A stretch of DNA of 34,618 nucleotides, taken from Henriciella sp. Lineage in GTDB: Bacteria > Pseudomonadota > Alphaproteobacteria > Caulobacterales > Hyphomonadaceae. Below are positions 17,330-34,560 of this stretch, piece after piece. The translations under genes and the position numbers were made by a program. Location of the stretch: positions 42,275 through 76,892 of the forward strand of contig DUBH01000062.1 of the NCBI GenBank assembly GCA_012960415.1, read 5' to 3'. The notes below the pieces were generated by a model. That model saw only the letters and a program-made list of their open reading frames with translations. It was not told where the DNA came from and searched no databases. The stretch's first letter is position 1; each line of letters begins with the position of its first letter.

Positions 17330-17371
17330 ATTTCACCGACCATAACAAGACTATCGAGAGGGCCACACCCA

Positions 17372-18685
17372 ATGCATCGATCTATCCTGCCCGGGCTCGG
17401 GCTTGCCGCACTGACGCTTCTGACCGCGCCGTCCGTGAGCGCGGAGCCGGTGTCCACTAATGAGATCGCCTGCTCCAAGGGCGGCGCGGAAGCCTGCTTC
17501 TTTGCGGCAGCAGACTATGCCAGTGGCGCAAATGGCCTTGCTGCCAGCTTACCGAAAGCCTCAGAGCTTTTTATCAAAGCTTGCGAGCTTGGCGTGCCAG
17601 ATGGCTGTTTCTACCCGGCTAAATGGTACCGCTTTGGCGTAGACGGTATCGCGGCCGATCCGGCCAGAGGCATCGAGCTCTATGAGACGGCTTGCAAGAT
17701 GGGGCACGAGGACTCCTGCGAGGCGAGCTTTGCAATCCTCGCACGCGGCAAAGAAGAAGAAAATGATGTTCCCCGCCTTCTGTCGGCATTCGAGGAAGGC
17801 TGTGCAAACGAGTCTCTGAAGGCCTGCGATTGGGGGAGCAAGTTCTTCTATGATGGCTGGGACGGCGACTATCCCGGTGTCGTCGATGCCGTTCGCGGCG
17901 CGCCGCTATCCTACAAAGCCTGTAAGACGACGGGGTCTGGGTTCCACTGCTCTGTCGCCGAAAACATGTATGCCAACCCCTCTTCGCCAACCTTTGATGC
18001 TACCCGCGCACTCGAACTGACGGACATTAACTGTACCGCGAACGTCAAGGAATCCTGCGGAAACCTGGGGCGGATATATTATGAGATCGAGGCCTTTGAC
18101 CTGGCCGTCGGTTACTATGAGAAGTCCTGTGAACTTGGAAATGAGAAGGTCTGCGACACCGCCAAGGACCTGCGCCGCTATGTCGATGAGGTCGCCGCCT
18201 GGAATGCCAACGAGGAGGCGCGCCGTACGGAAATGGCGTCCATGCTGAATGCCGGCGACTATAATGGCGCTGTCGGGACGGCGGTCTCGGTCTACCGCTC
18301 GACCGTCTATGCCGAGGAGGCTGTGCTCGCTGCGGCCTCGGCCGGACGCATGTCCAGTATCGACGATTACGACCTGAAGGTGCTGGAACACTGGTTCCAG
18401 AGCGGTCAGGTCGGCTCCCTCGTGCGTTCGGAGATGCGCGGCCGCGGCCTTGCTATTTCCGGAGAAGACAATTCCTGGGAACGCGACATGCAGACGATCC
18501 GCTCTGCCAATCAGCGGTTCAATGCGGCCCGGTCGAACTCAACCTACCGGCCAATTGAACAGGCACCTGCCCCAAGCGGTAGTGTGCTCAGTTCCGCCGA
18601 CGCCGCCGCACAGACACGTGAGAAATACCGCTACGCTCACTGCGTCATGAAGGGAAGCAATACCAGCGCCAGCATCTGCCAGTAG
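17372..18685 (+). CDS. secreted cysteine-paired Sel1/Hcp-like repeat protein (437 aa)
   Basis: The product begins with a clear signal peptide (MHRSILPGLGLAALTLLTAP, then SVSA-EP, cut near residue 24). Residues about 30-270 hold seven units with a cysteine pair, nearly all C-x7-C (ACSKGGAEAC, ACELGVPDGC, ACKMGHEDSC, GCANESLKAC, NCTANVKESC, SCELGNEKVC; one is C-x8-C). They are spaced about 35-40 residues apart, the pattern of disulfide-locked Sel1-like repeats in Helicobacter Hcp proteins. Residues 275-437 are a non-repeat, charged, probably helical domain ending with one more cysteine pair; I do not recognise it. The gene follows the related 272-aa gene by 42 bp and ends at an intrinsic terminator. 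Role unknown. Confidence 0.82.
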   Translation: MHRSILPGLGLAALTLLTAPSVSAEPVSTNEIACSKGGAEACFFAAADYASGANGLAASLPKASELFIKACELGVPDGCFYPAKWYRFGVDGIAADPARGIELYETACKMGHEDSCEASFAILARGKEEENDVPRLLSAFEEGCANESLKACDWGSKFFYDGWDGDYPGVVDAVRGAPLSYKACKTTGSGFHCSVAENMYANPSSPTFDATRALELTDINCTANVKESCGNLGRIYYEIEAFDLAVGYYEKSCELGNEKVCDTAKDLRRYVDEVAAWNANEEARRTEMASMLNAGDYNGAVGTAVSVYRSTVYAEEAVLAAASAGRMSSIDDYDLKVLEHWFQSGQVGSLVRSEMRGRGLAISGEDNSWERDMQTIRSANQRFNAARSNSTYRPIEQAPAPSGSVLSSADAAAQTREKYRYAHCVMKGSNTSASICQ

Positions 18686-18727
18686 AACAAGGGCAGACAG
18701 CCCTTCCCTGCTTGGTCACATGACGCA

Positions 18728-18762
18728 AAAAGGCCGCCTCATCAGGGGCGGCCTTTTATTTT
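18728..18762 (+). terminator. intrinsic terminator after the Sel1-like genes
   Basis: AAAAGGCCGCC (18728-18738) pairs perfectly with GGCGGCCTTTT (18747-18757) around an 8-nt loop, followed by ATTTT. It lies 42 nt after the stop of the 437-aa gene. The A-rich left flank means it could also stop any minus-strand transcript leaking past tuf. Confidence 0.88.
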
Positions 18763-18782
18763 GGGTCGGCAAACCTCGAATA

Positions 18783-18813
18783 CAAAAAGGGCCGTCTCTT
18801 GTGAGACGGCCCT
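18783..18813 (-). terminator. intrinsic terminator of the str operon (after tuf)
   Basis: On the minus strand AGGGCCGTCTC (18803-18813) pairs with GAGACGGCCCT (18788-18798) around a 4-nt loop and is followed by TTTTTG. It lies 38 nt after the tuf stop. Together with the neighbouring plus-strand terminator it insulates the convergent operons. Confidence 0.9.
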
Positions 18814-18851
18814 CTTATCTGCTTTTCAGCCTGTTGAGAGGCTGAACAGTC

Positions 18852-20042
<1,191 letters not shown>

Positions 20043-20087
20043 CGGGCCTCTCCTTCATTTCCAACGTCAGTCAGTTATGTGAAAGCC

Positions 20088-20120
20088 CCGCGCAGCGCCC
20101 CTGAGGACTGTGCTGCGCGG
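20088..20120 (-). repeat. 9-bp hairpin between fusA and tuf
   Basis: CCGCGCAGC (20088-20096) and GCTGCGCGG (20112-20120) are perfect reverse complements around a 15-nt loop, 12 nt after the fusA stop. On the minus strand the stem is followed only by GGCTTTCAC, too poor for a strong terminator. It may be a processing or stability element that lets tuf mRNA accumulate separately from fusA. Confidence 0.4.
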
Positions 20121-20132
20121 AACGGTAGCTTT

Positions 20133-22277
20133 TTAGCCTGCGAGATCCTGAACGATCTTCTGGGCTTCGGCCTTTGGCACTTCTGCATAGTGGTCGAACA
20201 CCATGGTGAACTGCGCACGGCCCTGCGACATACCGCGAAGGTTGCCGACATAACCGAACATGTTCACCAGCGGCACGAATGCGTTGATCGCAACGACATT
20301 GCCGCGTGGGTTGGAACCCTGGATTTGACCGCGGCGAGAGTTCAGGTCGCCAATGATGTCGCCCATATAGTCTTCAGGCGTCACGACCTCGACCTTCATC
20401 ATCGGCTCCATCAGCTTCGGATCAGCCTTGGTGCGAAGCTCACGGAAAGCAGCGCGCGAGGCGATTTCGAAGGCGAGGACCGAGGAGTCCACGTCGTGGA
20501 ACTTACCATCGACGAGAACAGCCTTGAAGTCGGTGACAGGATAGCCGGCCAGAAGACCGTTTTCCTTGGCCTGGTTGAGGCCCTTCTCGACGCCCGGGAC
20601 ATATTCCTTTGGCACCGAACCACCGACGATCGCGCTCTCGAACACGAAGCCGGAACCTGGCTCGAGCGGCTCGAACTGGATCTTGACCTCAGCGAACTGA
20701 CCGGAACCGCCAGACTGCTTCTTGTGCGTGTAGTTGATTTCGGTCGGACGACCGAGCGCTTCACGGTAAGCCACCTGCGGCTGACCGATGTTCGCTTCGA
20801 CCTTGAACTCGCGCTTCAGACGGTCGACCAGAATGTCGAGGTGAAGCTCGCCCATGCCCTTCATGATCGTCTGGCCGGACTCGATATCGGTCTCGACGCG
20901 GAAAGACGGGTCTTCGGCAGCAAGACGCTGCAGGCCGATGGACATCTTTTCCTGGTCAGCCTTCGACTTCGGCTCAACCGCAATCTCGATAACCGGATCC
21001 GGGAAGGTCATGGTTTCGAGGACAACCGGATCGGACTTGTCGCAAAGCGTGTCGCCCGTCGTGGTTTCCTTGAGGCCTGCCAGAGCGATGATGTCGCCAG
21101 CAAACGCTTCCTCGATTTCCTCGCGGTTGTTCGAGTGCATCATCATCATACGACCGACGCGCTCTTGTCTGCCCTTGGTCGAGTTCAGCACCGCACCGCC
21201 CTTGGAGAGCTGGCCGGAATAGATACGCACAAAGGTCAGCGAACCAACGAACGGGTCATTCATGATCTTGAATGCAAGACCGGAGAACGGCTCGTTGTCA
21301 TCGGCGTGACGCGCGATGTTACGGACTTCCTCTTCATCGCCCGGTTTGAAGCCCATATAGGCTGGAACGTCGAGCGGACCTGGAAGATAGTCGATGACAG
21401 CGTTCAGCATTGGCTGGACGCCTTTGTTCTTGAACGCAGAGCCAGCCAGCACAGGCACGAATGCCATGGACAGCGTACCCTTGCGGATAAGGACGCGAAG
21501 CTCGGACTCGGTTGGCTCCGTGCCTTCGAGATAGGCCTCCATAGCCGCTTCGTCCTGCTCAACAGCAAGCTCGACGAGCTCGGCGCGCATTTCTTCGGCT
21601 TTCGCCTTCAGGCTGTCGCGTATATCGCGGACAACCCAGGACGCACCAAGGTCTTCGCCTTCCCAGACCCATTCTTTCATGGTGATCAGGTCAACGATGC
21701 CCTCAAGCTCGTTTTCCGCACCAATCGGGAACTGGATCGGAGCCGGCTGGGCACCGGTACGGTCCTTGATCATGTGAACGCAGTTGAAGAAGTCTGCGCC
21801 GGTCTTGTCCATCTTGTTGACGAACACGATGCGCGGAACCTTGTAGCGGTCAGCCTGACGCCAGACGGTTTCGGTCTGCGGCTCAACACCAGCGTTTGCG
21901 TCGAGGACGCAGACAGCGCCGTCGAGCACGGCCAGCGAACGCTCGACTTCGATCGTGAAGTCAACGTGGCCTGGCGTGTCGATGATGTTGAAGCGGAATT
22001 TCGCTTCATCCGGGGTATCGCCGTAGATACCGGTCGGGTTCTTGCCGTCTTCGGTACGGAACCAGAAGGTCGTGGTCGCAGCAGACGTAATCGTGATGCC
22101 GCGCTCCTGCTCCTGTTCCATCCAGTCCATGGTGGCCGCGCCGTCATGGACTTCGCCGATCTTGTGCGAACGGCCGGTATAGAAAAGGATGCGCTCCGTA
22201 GTCGTCGTCTTGCCGGCATCAATGTGAGCCATGATGCCAAAATTACGGTAGCGATCCAACGAGTATTCGCGGGCCAT
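20133..22277 (-). CDS. fusA: elongation factor G
   Basis: EF-G drives GTP-dependent translocation and, with RRF, ribosome recycling. The 714-aa product has G1 [15 protein letters not shown] (17-31), switch [14 protein letters not shown]3 DTPGHVDF and G4 [10 protein letters not shown]. Domains II-V follow, with domain [16 protein letters not shown] and the domain V segment [20 protein letters not shown] then DLNSRRGQI. It is full length and single-domain-order normal. An AAAAGG ribosome-binding site lies upstream, 45 bp after rpsG. Confidence 0.99.
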   Translation of the reverse strand: MAREYSLDRYRNFGIMAHIDAGKTTTTERILFYTGRSHKIGEVHDGAATMDWMEQEQERGITITSAATTTFWFRTEDGKNPTGIYGDTPDEAKFRFNIIDTPGHVDFTIEVERSLAVLDGAVCVLDANAGVEPQTETVWRQADRYKVPRIVFVNKMDKTGADFFNCVHMIKDRTGAQPAPIQFPIGAENELEGIVDLITMKEWVWEGEDLGASWVVRDIRDSLKAKAEEMRAELVELAVEQDEAAMEAYLEGTEPTESELRVLIRKGTLSMAFVPVLAGSAFKNKGVQPMLNAVIDYLPGPLDVPAYMGFKPGDEEEVRNIARHADDNEPFSGLAFKIMNDPFVGSLTFVRIYSGQLSKGGAVLNSTKGRQERVGRMMMMHSNNREEIEEAFAGDIIALAGLKETTTGDTLCDKSDPVVLETMTFPDPVIEIAVEPKSKADQEKMSIGLQRLAAEDPSFRVETDIESGQTIMKGMGELHLDILVDRLKREFKVEANIGQPQVAYREALGRPTEINYTHKKQSGGSGQFAEVKIQFEPLEPGSGFVFESAIVGGSVPKEYVPGVEKGLNQAKENGLLAGYPVTDFKAVLVDGKFHDVDSSVLAFEIASRAAFRELRTKADPKLMEPMMKVEVVTPEDYMGDIIGDLNSRRGQIQGSNPRGNVVAINAFVPLVNMFGYVGNLRGMSQGRAQFTMVFDHYAEVPKAEAQKIVQDLAG

Positions 22278-22322
22278 GGGATTACCTTTTTGTCTAGTTC
22301 CGGGAGGAACGTATCGAGCGTT

Positions 22323-22793
22323 TTACCAGCGGTAGTGGGAGAAGGCGCGGTTGGCTTCGGCCATGCGGTGGGTATCTTCCCGCTTCTTCACAGCCGTGCC
22401 GCGTCCTTGCGATGCGTCAAGCAGTTCACCTGCAAGGCGCTCGCGCATGGTGTTTTCGTTGCGCGAGCTGGCAGCAGAAGCGAGCCAGCGAATCGCGAGG
22501 GCCTGACGGCGCTCCGGACGAACTTCGACCGGGACCTGATAGGTCGCACCACCAACGCGGCGCGAACGCACTTCGACGGCTGGCGAGATCGCTTCGAGCG
22601 CAGAGTGGAACACCTCGACAGGGTCCTTCTTCGCTTTCGACTCAACCAGATCGAAGGCACCGTAAACGATGCGCTCAGCGGTGGATTTCTTACCGTCCTG
22701 CATGATCTGGTTCATGAACTTCGAGATAACGATGTCCTTGAACTTCGGATCAGGAAGAACCTGGCGTTTTTCGGCGCGGTGACGACGTGACAT
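22323..22793 (-). CDS. rpsG: 30S ribosomal protein S7
   Basis: S7 initiates assembly of the 30S head and contacts the E-site tRNA and mRNA exit; in E. coli it represses the str operon. The 156-aa product starts [20 protein letters not shown] and has [40 protein letters not shown] and [20 protein letters not shown], ending SHYRW. It lies 12 nt after rpsL. Confidence 0.99.
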   Translation of the reverse strand: MSRRHRAEKRQVLPDPKFKDIVISKFMNQIMQDGKKSTAERIVYGAFDLVESKAKKDPVEVFHSALEAISPAVEVRSRRVGGATYQVPVEVRPERRQALAIRWLASAASSRNENTMRERLAGELLDASQGRGTAVKKREDTHRMAEANRAFSHYRW

Positions 22794-22805
22794 GCTCTAT
22801 GACCC

Positions 22806-23177
22806 TTATTTCGGTTTCTTGACGCCGTAATGCGAGCGGCGTTGCTTACGGTTCTTGACGCCCTGCGTATCGAGGACACCGCGGAGGATGTGGTAACGCA
22901 CACCCGGAAGGTCTTTCACGCGGCCGCCGCGGATCAGGACAACAGAGTGCTCCTGAAGGTTGTGGCCTTCGCCTGGAATATAGCAAAGCGATTCAAAACC
23001 CGTGGTCAGACGGACCTTGGCGACCTTACGAAGCGCCGAGTTCGGCTTCTTCGGCGTGGTCGTGTAGACGCGCGTGCAGACGCCGCGACGCTGTGGGTTG
23101 CCCTTGAGGGCCGGTGTCTTCGAACGCGCAGGCTTTGGCTTGCGCGGATTGCGGATCAGTTGCTGAATCGTGGGCAT
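22806..23177 (-). CDS. rpsL: 30S ribosomal protein S12
   Basis: S12 sits at the decoding centre and controls accuracy. The 123-aa product starts [20 protein letters not shown] and has [20 protein letters not shown] and [19 protein letters not shown]. Lysines 43 and 88 are the wild-type, streptomycin-sensitive residues, and D89, the RimO methylthiolation site in E. coli, is present. It is the first gene of the str operon, with an AAAAGG ribosome-binding site and a promoter about 180-200 bp upstream. Confidence 0.99.
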   Translation of the reverse strand: MPTIQQLIRNPRKPKPARSKTPALKGNPQRRGVCTRVYTTTPKKPNSALRKVAKVRLTTGFESLCYIPGEGHNLQEHSVVLIRGGRVKDLPGVRYHILRGVLDTQGVKNRKQRRSHYGVKKPK

Positions 23178-23353
23178 GAGGGCCTTTTTGATTACTTTCT
23201 AACTTGGCCCCATCGGACCAGTCCAAACCAAGATAGCCCGGCTGGGCCATTACTGACCCACCGGACAATCAATTCCGTACTATGCCGACCTGACAGCGCC
23301 CTTACGGGCCGCTGGAGGCAATAAAACCTACCGCCTCAGCCAGCGTTCGGCGC

Positions 23354-23382
23354 GTGTTAAGACCCTGCAGGCGTCCCGTCAA
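23354..23382 (-). promoter_or_regulatory. candidate sigma70-type promoter of the str operon
   Basis: On the minus strand TTGACG (23377-23382) is followed after 17 bp by TAACAC (23354-23359). The predicted start near 23347 gives a leader of about 170 nt before rpsL. The -35 hexamer overlaps the loop and right arm of the inverted repeat at 23371-23400. A second small hairpin (CAGCGCCC...GGGCCGCTG, 23294-23314) lies within the leader. Otherwise the 251-bp rpoC-rpsL gap holds nothing I can identify. Confidence 0.6.
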
Positions 23383-23400
23383 GTGTTTGGGACGGGACGC
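23371..23400 (-). repeat. perfect 10-bp inverted repeat just after rpoC, overlapping the rpsL promoter
   Basis: GCGTCCCGTC (23371-23380) and GACGGGACGC (23391-23400) are perfect reverse complements around a 10-nt loop, 28 nt after the rpoC stop. The minus-strand stem is followed by CTGCAGGGTC, with no U-tract. It has the same position and size as the repeat after adk and also encloses a TTGACG -35 element. Confidence 0.6.
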
Positions 23401-23428
23401 GCTGCGATAGGGTCGGTTTCAGCTGCAA

Positions 23429-27646
<4,218 letters not shown>

Positions 27647-27671
27647 TTAATTCCGCTCCTCGGGAGGGGGC

Positions 27672-27692
27672 GGCCAGACTTGATGTCTGGCC
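27672..27692 (-). repeat. 8-bp hairpin between rpoB and rpoC
   Basis: GGCCAGAC (27672-27679) and GTCTGGCC (27685-27692) are perfect reverse complements around TTGAT. On the coding (minus) strand the stem is followed by GCCCCCTCC, not a U-tract, so it is not a terminator in that direction. It may be a pause or processing site between the two subunit genes. Confidence 0.4.
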
Positions 27693-27738
27693 TTTAGAAA
27701 AACCTAGTCTCTATTCGACACGAATACCATGCGGCGGC

Positions 27739-31866
<4,128 letters not shown>

Positions 31867-31945
31867 CTTTAGTTCCGTTTCTTGCCGGCCACTCCGTCCT
31901 GCAGCATGCAGATCCGGCGGCGGCTTGCCACCTGAAACGCGAGCA

Positions 31946-31976
31946 CGCGGCGGAACCCATACAGGGCTCCGCCGCG
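31946..31976 (-). repeat. long hairpin between rplL and rpoB (candidate attenuator or processing site)
   Basis: CGCGGCGGAACCC (31946-31958) and GGGCTCCGCCGCG (31964-31976) pair with one mismatch around ATACA, giving a 13-position stem. On the minus-strand transcript no U-tract follows. In E. coli the rplL-rpoB spacer holds a partial attenuator and an RNase III site that set polymerase below ribosomal protein output; this hairpin is in the equivalent place. Equivalence is inferred. Confidence 0.55.
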
Positions 31977-32025
31977 CTATTTACTCTACAGAGATGATGC
32001 CTCGCGCAGACACCACCCCTTAATT

Positions 32026-32045
32026 GTAAGCCGAAACCGGCTTAC
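32026..32045 (-). repeat. stem-loop over the rplL stop codon
   Basis: GTAAGCCG (32026-32033) and CGGCTTAC (32038-32045) are perfect reverse complements around a 4-nt loop, and the right arm includes the rplL TAA. No U-tract follows on the minus strand. It could stabilise the rplJ-rplL mRNA 3' end after processing. Confidence 0.4.
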
Positions 32046-32419
32046 TTGATTTCAACCTTGGCACCGGCTTCTTCGAACTTCTTCTTGAGTTCTTCTGCTT
32101 CGTCCTTGGAAACGCCTTCCTTGATCGGCTTCGGAGCGCCTTCGACGAGCTCCTTGGCTTCTTTCAGGCCAAGACCGGACACGACTTCGCGCACGACCTT
32201 AATGACGTTGATTTTCTTGTCGCCGCCATCGGTCAGGATAACGTCGAATTCGGTTTTCTCTTCAGCTGCTGCTGCGTCGCCGCCGCCAGCTGCTGGACCG
32301 GCCATAGCAACAGCCGCTGCTGCTTTGATGCCGCGCTCTTCGAGATAGTCGTTGAGCTCTTTTGCTTCGAGGATGGTGAGGCCGAGAAGTTCGTCACCAA
32401 GTTTTGCAATATCTGCCAT
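32042..32419 (-). CDS. rplL: 50S ribosomal protein L7/L12
   Basis: L7/L12 forms the flexible stalk that recruits and activates translational GTPases; several dimers bind L10. The 125-aa product has the N-terminal dimerisation helices (1-33), an Ala/Gly hinge (about 34-53, [18 protein letters not shown]) and the globular C-terminal domain (54-125) with [20 protein letters not shown] and [18 protein letters not shown]. The ribosome-binding site is weak (GAAAG, some distance from the ATG), which is curious because L12 must be made in excess over L10. Confidence 0.98.
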   Translation of the reverse strand: MADIAKLGDELLGLTILEAKELNDYLEERGIKAAAAVAMAGPAAGGGDAAAAEEKTEFDVILTDGGDKKINVIKVVREVVSGLGLKEAKELVEGAPKPIKEGVSKDEAEELKKKFEEAGAKVEIK

Positions 32420-32482
32420 TTGTCTGATCGACTTTCTTGTTCAAATTTAGAGGTGTTCTGGTTTCGCGTTGTCTAGCTGACG

Positions 32483-32998
32483 CTATGCCGCTGCCTGCTC
32501 GCCGATGACCTTGATCGCTCCAGCAAGACCTTGGCCCGGCGCATTGACGCGCTGGATGATCTGGCTGGCCTGACCTGTCAGGCGGGCAACAATGGTTGCA
32601 ATCATCTCTTCGCGCGATGGCATCTTGGCGAGGGCTTCGACACCCGCACCGTCCATCACTTCGGCGCCCATGACGCCTCCGACGAGCTTCAGCTTATCAT
32701 TGTCTTTGGCAAAATCGGCAGTTGCTTTGGCAGGGACCGTTGGGTCTTCTGCATAGGCAATTGCCACCTGGCCAGTGAAGAGGCCTTGAGCCGCATCGCC
32801 GCCTTTGCCCTTGAGGGCAATCTTGGCAATCCGGTTCTTGACCACTTTAAGCCGCCCACCCTGCTCTCTGAGCGTGGTACGCAGCTTCGTCAGTTCCGCA
32901 ACGCTCAAACCGGTATAATGCGTGACGACCACTGCACCGGAATTCTCGAAAACTTCTTCGAGTTCCGCGAGCGCCGCCTGCTTTCCAGCTTTATCCAT
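32483..32998 (-). CDS. rplJ: 50S ribosomal protein L10
   Basis: L10 anchors L7/L12 dimers to the ribosome stalk base, and the L10-L12 complex represses its own mRNA in many bacteria. The 171-aa product starts MDKAGKQAALAELEEVFENS and contains VVVTHYTGLSVAELTKLRTT and GGRLKVVKNRIAKIALKGKG, with the C-terminal helix that carries L12. The ATG at 32996-32998 with GGAG upstream is chosen over an earlier in-frame start that would run through the leader hairpin. Confidence 0.97.
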   Translation of the reverse strand: MDKAGKQAALAELEEVFENSGAVVVTHYTGLSVAELTKLRTTLREQGGRLKVVKNRIAKIALKGKGGDAAQGLFTGQVAIAYAEDPTVPAKATADFAKDNDKLKLVGGVMGAEVMDGAGVEALAKMPSREEMIATIVARLTGQASQIIQRVNAPGQGLAGAIKVIGEQAAA

Positions 32999-33013
32999 TA
33001 CGGTTCTCCAGTT

Positions 33014-33052
33014 AAGGCGTCCGGCCCATCCGGGCGCCCGGGAATTCGCCTT
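33014..33052 (-). promoter_or_regulatory. hairpin immediately upstream of the rplJ ribosome-binding site
   Basis: AAGGCG (33014-33019) pairs with CGCCTT (33047-33052). The enclosed segment contains the self-complementary CCGGGCGCCCGG, which can form an inner stem. The base is about 5 nt from the GGAG ribosome-binding site at 33006-33009. It may be part of the L10 leader whose folding controls rplJ translation; this is inference from position. Confidence 0.4.
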
Positions 33053-33205
33053 CAACGGATCACTCCGCGTCCAGCGCCTGCCCAGGGCCTGGCGATACCA
33101 GACTGGCCGAAACGCGAATTCCGACAGCCTCTAATACTCGCCTCACCCCGTCTATCATGGGATTTCTGGGCCCAAAGGGCACGACCCATGGTCTTGGACA
33201 GGAAA

Positions 33206-33241
33206 ACGGGAGGCCCCCGATTTAGGTCGGTGGTCTCCCGT
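33206..33241 (-). promoter_or_regulatory. terminator-like hairpin at the start of the rplJ leader
   Basis: The arms at 33206-33220 and 33227-33241 pair over 15 positions with one mismatch and one G-T wobble, around a 6-nt loop. On the minus strand the stem is followed by TTTTCC. It begins within a few bases of the predicted rplJ transcription start, so it could be an attenuator, a terminator for read-through from rplA, or a 5' mRNA stabiliser. Its 5' arm overlaps one TTGACGGG copy (33237-33244). Confidence 0.5.
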
Positions 33242-33251
33242 CAAGAGGGGT

Positions 33252-33280
33252 CTGTTAACGTGTAAACATTTCTGCCGCAA
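33252..33280 (-). promoter_or_regulatory. candidate promoter of rplJ-rplL (rpoBC)
   Basis: On the minus strand TTGCGG (33275-33280) is followed after 17 bp by TAACAG (33252-33257). The predicted start near 33245 gives a leader of about 245 nt before rplJ. The match is moderate. It lies downstream of the rplA terminator, as required if rplJ-rplL is a separate transcription unit. Confidence 0.5.
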
Positions 33281-33353
33281 CCCCCCGCCCGCACAAAAAC
33301 TCACAACGGTCAAGTAACCGGTATGCGCTGAAACTGCGGCGCCGCGGAGAACG

Positions 33354-33382
33354 AAAAACGCCCGGGCTGCAAAGCCCGGGCG
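33354..33382 (-). terminator. intrinsic terminator after rplA
   Basis: On the minus strand CGCCCGGGCT (33373-33382) and AGCCCGGGCG (33359-33368) form a perfect 10-bp stem with a 4-nt loop, followed by TTTTTCG. It lies 28 nt after the rplA stop and should separate rplK-rplA from rplJ-rplL. Confidence 0.92.
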
Positions 33383-33410
33383 CCTGTCTGATTTGGCGTA
33401 GTGTCAGGCC

Positions 33411-34112
33411 TTAGCCAGCAGCAATTGCCTCGGCGGTATCAACACTGACACCTGGGCCCATTGTCGAGGAAAGAGCGATCTTCCGGACATAGGTCCCCTT
33501 GGCGCCCGACGGACGTGCCTTGACCAAAGCGTCGACGAACGCCTTGAAGTTCTTTTCAAGATCAGCCTCGGAGAAGCTGGCCTTGCCGATGCCGGCATGA
33601 ATGATGCCCTGCTTCTCGACGCGGAACTCAACCGAGCCGCCCTTTGCGTCGGCGACAGCCTTCGCAACGTTTGGCGTGACGGTGCCGACTTTCGGGTTCG
33701 GCATCAGGCCGCGCGGACCGAGCACCTTACCGAGACGGCCGACAACGGCCATCATGTCTGGCGTTGCGATGACGCGGTCGAAGTCCATCATACCGCCCTG
33801 GATCTGCTCCATCAGGTCTTCGGCACCGACGAAGTCAGCGCCAGCCTTCTGGGCTTCTTCAGCCTTGGCATCACGTGCGAACACAGCGACGCGAACGTCT
33901 TTACCGGTACCGGCGGGCATGGAAACCATGCCGCGGACCATCTGGTCAGCATATTTCGGGTCAACACCCAGATTGACGGCGACTTCGATGGTCTCGTCGA
34001 ACTTGGACGTTGCGTTGGACTTCACGAGCGAGATGGCTTCAGAAACGCCATACACTTTCTCGATGTCGACAGTGCCGTGAGCGGCGCGATATCTTTTTCC
34101 GTGCTTAGCCAT
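33411..34112 (-). CDS. rplA: 50S ribosomal protein L1
   Basis: L1 forms the mobile stalk that guides E-site tRNA release; in many bacteria it represses the rplK-rplA mRNA. The 233-aa product starts [20 protein letters not shown] and has the two-domain L1 fold with [40 protein letters not shown] and [20 protein letters not shown], then [17 protein letters not shown]. It lies 4 nt after the rplK stop and ends at a strong terminator. Confidence 0.98.
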   Translation of the reverse strand: MAKHGKRYRAAHGTVDIEKVYGVSEAISLVKSNATSKFDETIEVAVNLGVDPKYADQMVRGMVSMPAGTGKDVRVAVFARDAKAEEAQKAGADFVGAEDLMEQIQGGMMDFDRVIATPDMMAVVGRLGKVLGPRGLMPNPKVGTVTPNVAKAVADAKGGSVEFRVEKQGIIHAGIGKASFSEADLEKNFKAFVDALVKARPSGAKGTYVRKIALSSTMGPGVSVDTAEAIAAG

Positions 34113-34116
34113 ATTC

Positions 34117-34560
34117 TTATTCCACCACGTTCAGGCCCATCGAGCGCGCAGAGCCTTTGATGATCTCTGTAGCGGCGTCGAGGTCCGTTGCATTGAGATC
34201 GACCATCTTGGCTTGAGCGATCTCGCGGCACTGGGCAACTGTCACCTTACCGGCAACGTCTTTGCCCGGCTGCTTTGCACCTGAGTTCGGCTTGCCGATC
34301 TTCAGGCCTGCAGCTTTCTTCAGAAGAACGCTCGCAGGTGGCGTCTTCGTGGTGAAGGTAAAGGACTTGTCCTGATAGTAGTCGATCACGACTGGGATCG
34401 GCAGGCCCTTTTCCATGCTTTCGGTCTTCGCGTTGAAGGCCTTGCAGAACTCCATGATATTGATGCCGCGCTGACCGAGCGCTGGACCAACTGGTGGAGA
34501 CGGGTTGGCCGAACCGGCCGGGATCTGGAGCTTGAGCTGCCCCAGCAATTTCTTAGCCAT
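34117..34560 (-). CDS. rplK: 50S ribosomal protein L11
   Basis: L11 binds the GTPase-associated centre of 23S rRNA and takes part in factor binding, the stringent response and thiostrepton sensitivity. The 147-aa product starts [20 protein letters not shown] and has the proline-rich [18 protein letters not shown] near residues 20-37. The C-terminal rRNA-binding domain has [20 protein letters not shown] and ends GSARSMGL. The N-terminal lysines methylated by PrmA in other bacteria are present. A GAGAGGA ribosome-binding site precedes the ATG. The 58 bp beyond it to the window edge show nothing I can identify; nusG usually follows. Confidence 0.98.
   Translation of the reverse strand: MAKKLLGQLKLQIPAGSANPSPPVGPALGQRGINIMEFCKAFNAKTESMEKGLPIPVVIDYYQDKSFTFTTKTPPASVLLKKAAGLKIGKPNSGAKQPGKDVAGKVTVAQCREIAQAKMVDLNATDLDAATEIIKGSARSMGLNVVE

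Larger units (their letters stand above)
32999..33410 (-). other. rplA-rplJ intergenic region: terminator, promoter and L10-type leader
   Basis: This 412-bp stretch has no protein-coding gene. In transcript order (minus strand) it holds the rplA terminator (33354-33382), a candidate promoter (33252-33280), a long hairpin with a short U-tract (33206-33241), about 150 nt with no feature I can name, and a hairpin AAGGCG...CGCCTT (33014-33052) just before the rplJ ribosome-binding site. The position fits the autoregulatory L10 leader known in many bacteria, but I could not verify its conserved fold by eye. Confidence 0.6.

Noticed and set aside
22806-23177. Streptomycin-resistance change in rpsL
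   Set aside because: K43 and K88 are the sensitive residues.
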